DNA of 64,000 nt, from NCBI GenBank assembly GCA_964386705.1, contig CAYLTY010000009.1, positions 1-64,000 of the forward strand. The letters run 5' to 3'. How positions within the stretch are numbered: the stretch's first letter is position 1; each line of letters begins with the position of its first letter. The position numbers and the translations under genes were made by a program. This DNA comes from AM-0621 sp964386705. GTDB taxonomy: Bacteria > Planctomycetota > Planctomycetia > Planctomycetales > Planctomycetaceae. Below the pieces are notes generated by a model. That model saw only the letters and a list, made by a program, of their open reading frames with translations. It was not told the DNA's origin and made no database searches. Below, in pieces: positions 63,683 through 64,000 of the stretch.

Positions 63683-64000
63683 CTAAGGCAGCCTTGTTGG
63701 CTTCAACGTGCGGGCCAGGCGAAATCCGGTGTAGTACGACGAGGTGTGTCGCGGGTACGAACGACGAATGGCCGAACGCAACTCGATACGATTATCCGTC
63801 CATCCGCCGCCGCGAAGAACTCCCTCGGCTCCCCTTTGATCGTGGAACGGGTCGGCCTTGGGAGCACGGCCATACCAGGTGGTGTCGAAGTAATCGCAGC
63901 ACCATTCCTGGGCATTGCCATGCATGTCGTATAGGCCAAACGGATTGGCCTGTTTCGTTGCGACATCGCTCGGCTGTCGCTTCTTGGTGGAGCCGGAAAA
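63683..64000 (-). CDS. C-terminal part of a SUMF1-domain protein (runs off the window)
   Basis: The minus-strand frame enters from the right edge and stops at a TAG at 63683-63685, giving the last 105 residues or so. They read as the end of a SUMF1/formylglycine-enzyme-like domain: NPFGLYDMHGNAQEWCCDYFD, EGVLRGGGWTDNR, RSAIRRSYPRHTSSYYTGFRLAR. The catalytic Cys pair expected after the RGG motif in formylglycine-generating enzymes is absent (no Cys in that stretch). The gene is upstream of the giant kinase on the same strand, and its SUMF1 resembles those of the kinase. It may be another kinase or effector of the same type. Confidence 0.8.
   Translation of the reverse strand, partial: FSGSTKKRQPSDVATKQANPFGLYDMHGNAQEWCCDYFDTTWYGRAPKADPFHDQRGAEGVLRGGGWTDNRIELRSAIRRSYPRHTSSYYTGFRLARTLKPTRLP

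Overview
This window looks like a chromosomal segment from a planctomycete (phylum Planctomycetota, probably order Planctomycetales). I infer this from gene content. There are PSCyt1/DUF1549/DUF1553 and DUF1501 proteins, a secreted protein with the LEPR-like 'LEDRALLS' N-terminal signature and ELWxSDGT repeats, a formylglycine-type sulfatase, PmoA/DUF6807 and NIPSNAP proteins, a very large Ser/Thr kinase carrying LamG, LRR and SUMF1 domains, and very large HEAT/PQQ-propeller proteins. The DNA is moderately GC-rich, genes occur as short runs on both strands, and no rRNA, tRNA, CRISPR array or intact insertion sequence was recognised.

Layout. 1-2.7 kb: the tail of an unknown gene, then nuoA-nuoC-nuoD of respiratory complex I with no nuoB between A and C, closed by a perfect 26-bp hairpin. 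2.8-3.9 kb (minus): cupin and maltose-type O-acetyltransferase genes. 4.2-13.8 kb (plus): a DUF1549/DUF1553 protein, a DUF1501 protein, a PPC-domain protein and a POTRA-domain protein, a probable exported-protein cluster. 13.8-22.7 kb (minus): an ELWxxDGT/RTX-like surface protein, then a catabolic-looking operon (amidohydrolase, 2-keto-4-pentenoate hydratase family, D-aminoacylase/beta-lactamase fusion). 23-27 kb (plus): a sialidase, then an accessory island holding the broken C-terminal end of what looks like a polymorphic toxin with a PD-(D/E)XK nuclease motif, and a candidate immunity gene.

27-38 kb: NAD(P)HX epimerase, a CNNM-CBS-EIIA fusion, a secreted triple CxxC-type (TRASH-like) protein with a Cys-rich partner, a HAD-like protein, a sulfatase, an OprB-like porin, DUF1569 and DUF1501 proteins, an HNH endonuclease and a D-cysteine desulfhydrase-like PLP enzyme. 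39-53.5 kb (plus): a HEAT/TPR/double-PQQ-propeller protein of 1889 residues, a membrane-anchored Gly-rich protein, a DUF6807 protein, a large U32 peptidase-family protein and a LamG-PSCyt1-DUF1549-DUF1553 protein. 53.5-54.4 kb: a REP-associated tyrosine transposase (RAYT) gene broken by an in-frame stop and bracketed by two near-identical palindromes. 54.4-64 kb (minus): a NIPSNAP protein, the 2756-residue kinase/LamG/LRR/SUMF1 protein, and the 3' end of another SUMF1-domain gene running off the window.

The most unusual items are the giant kinase with its internal duplications, the toxin/immunity remnant, the RAYT-palindrome unit, the aminoacylase/beta-lactamase fusion that lacks the usual HxH metal motif, and the CNNM-CBS-EIIA fusion. 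All family assignments come from reading motifs; no database search was run.
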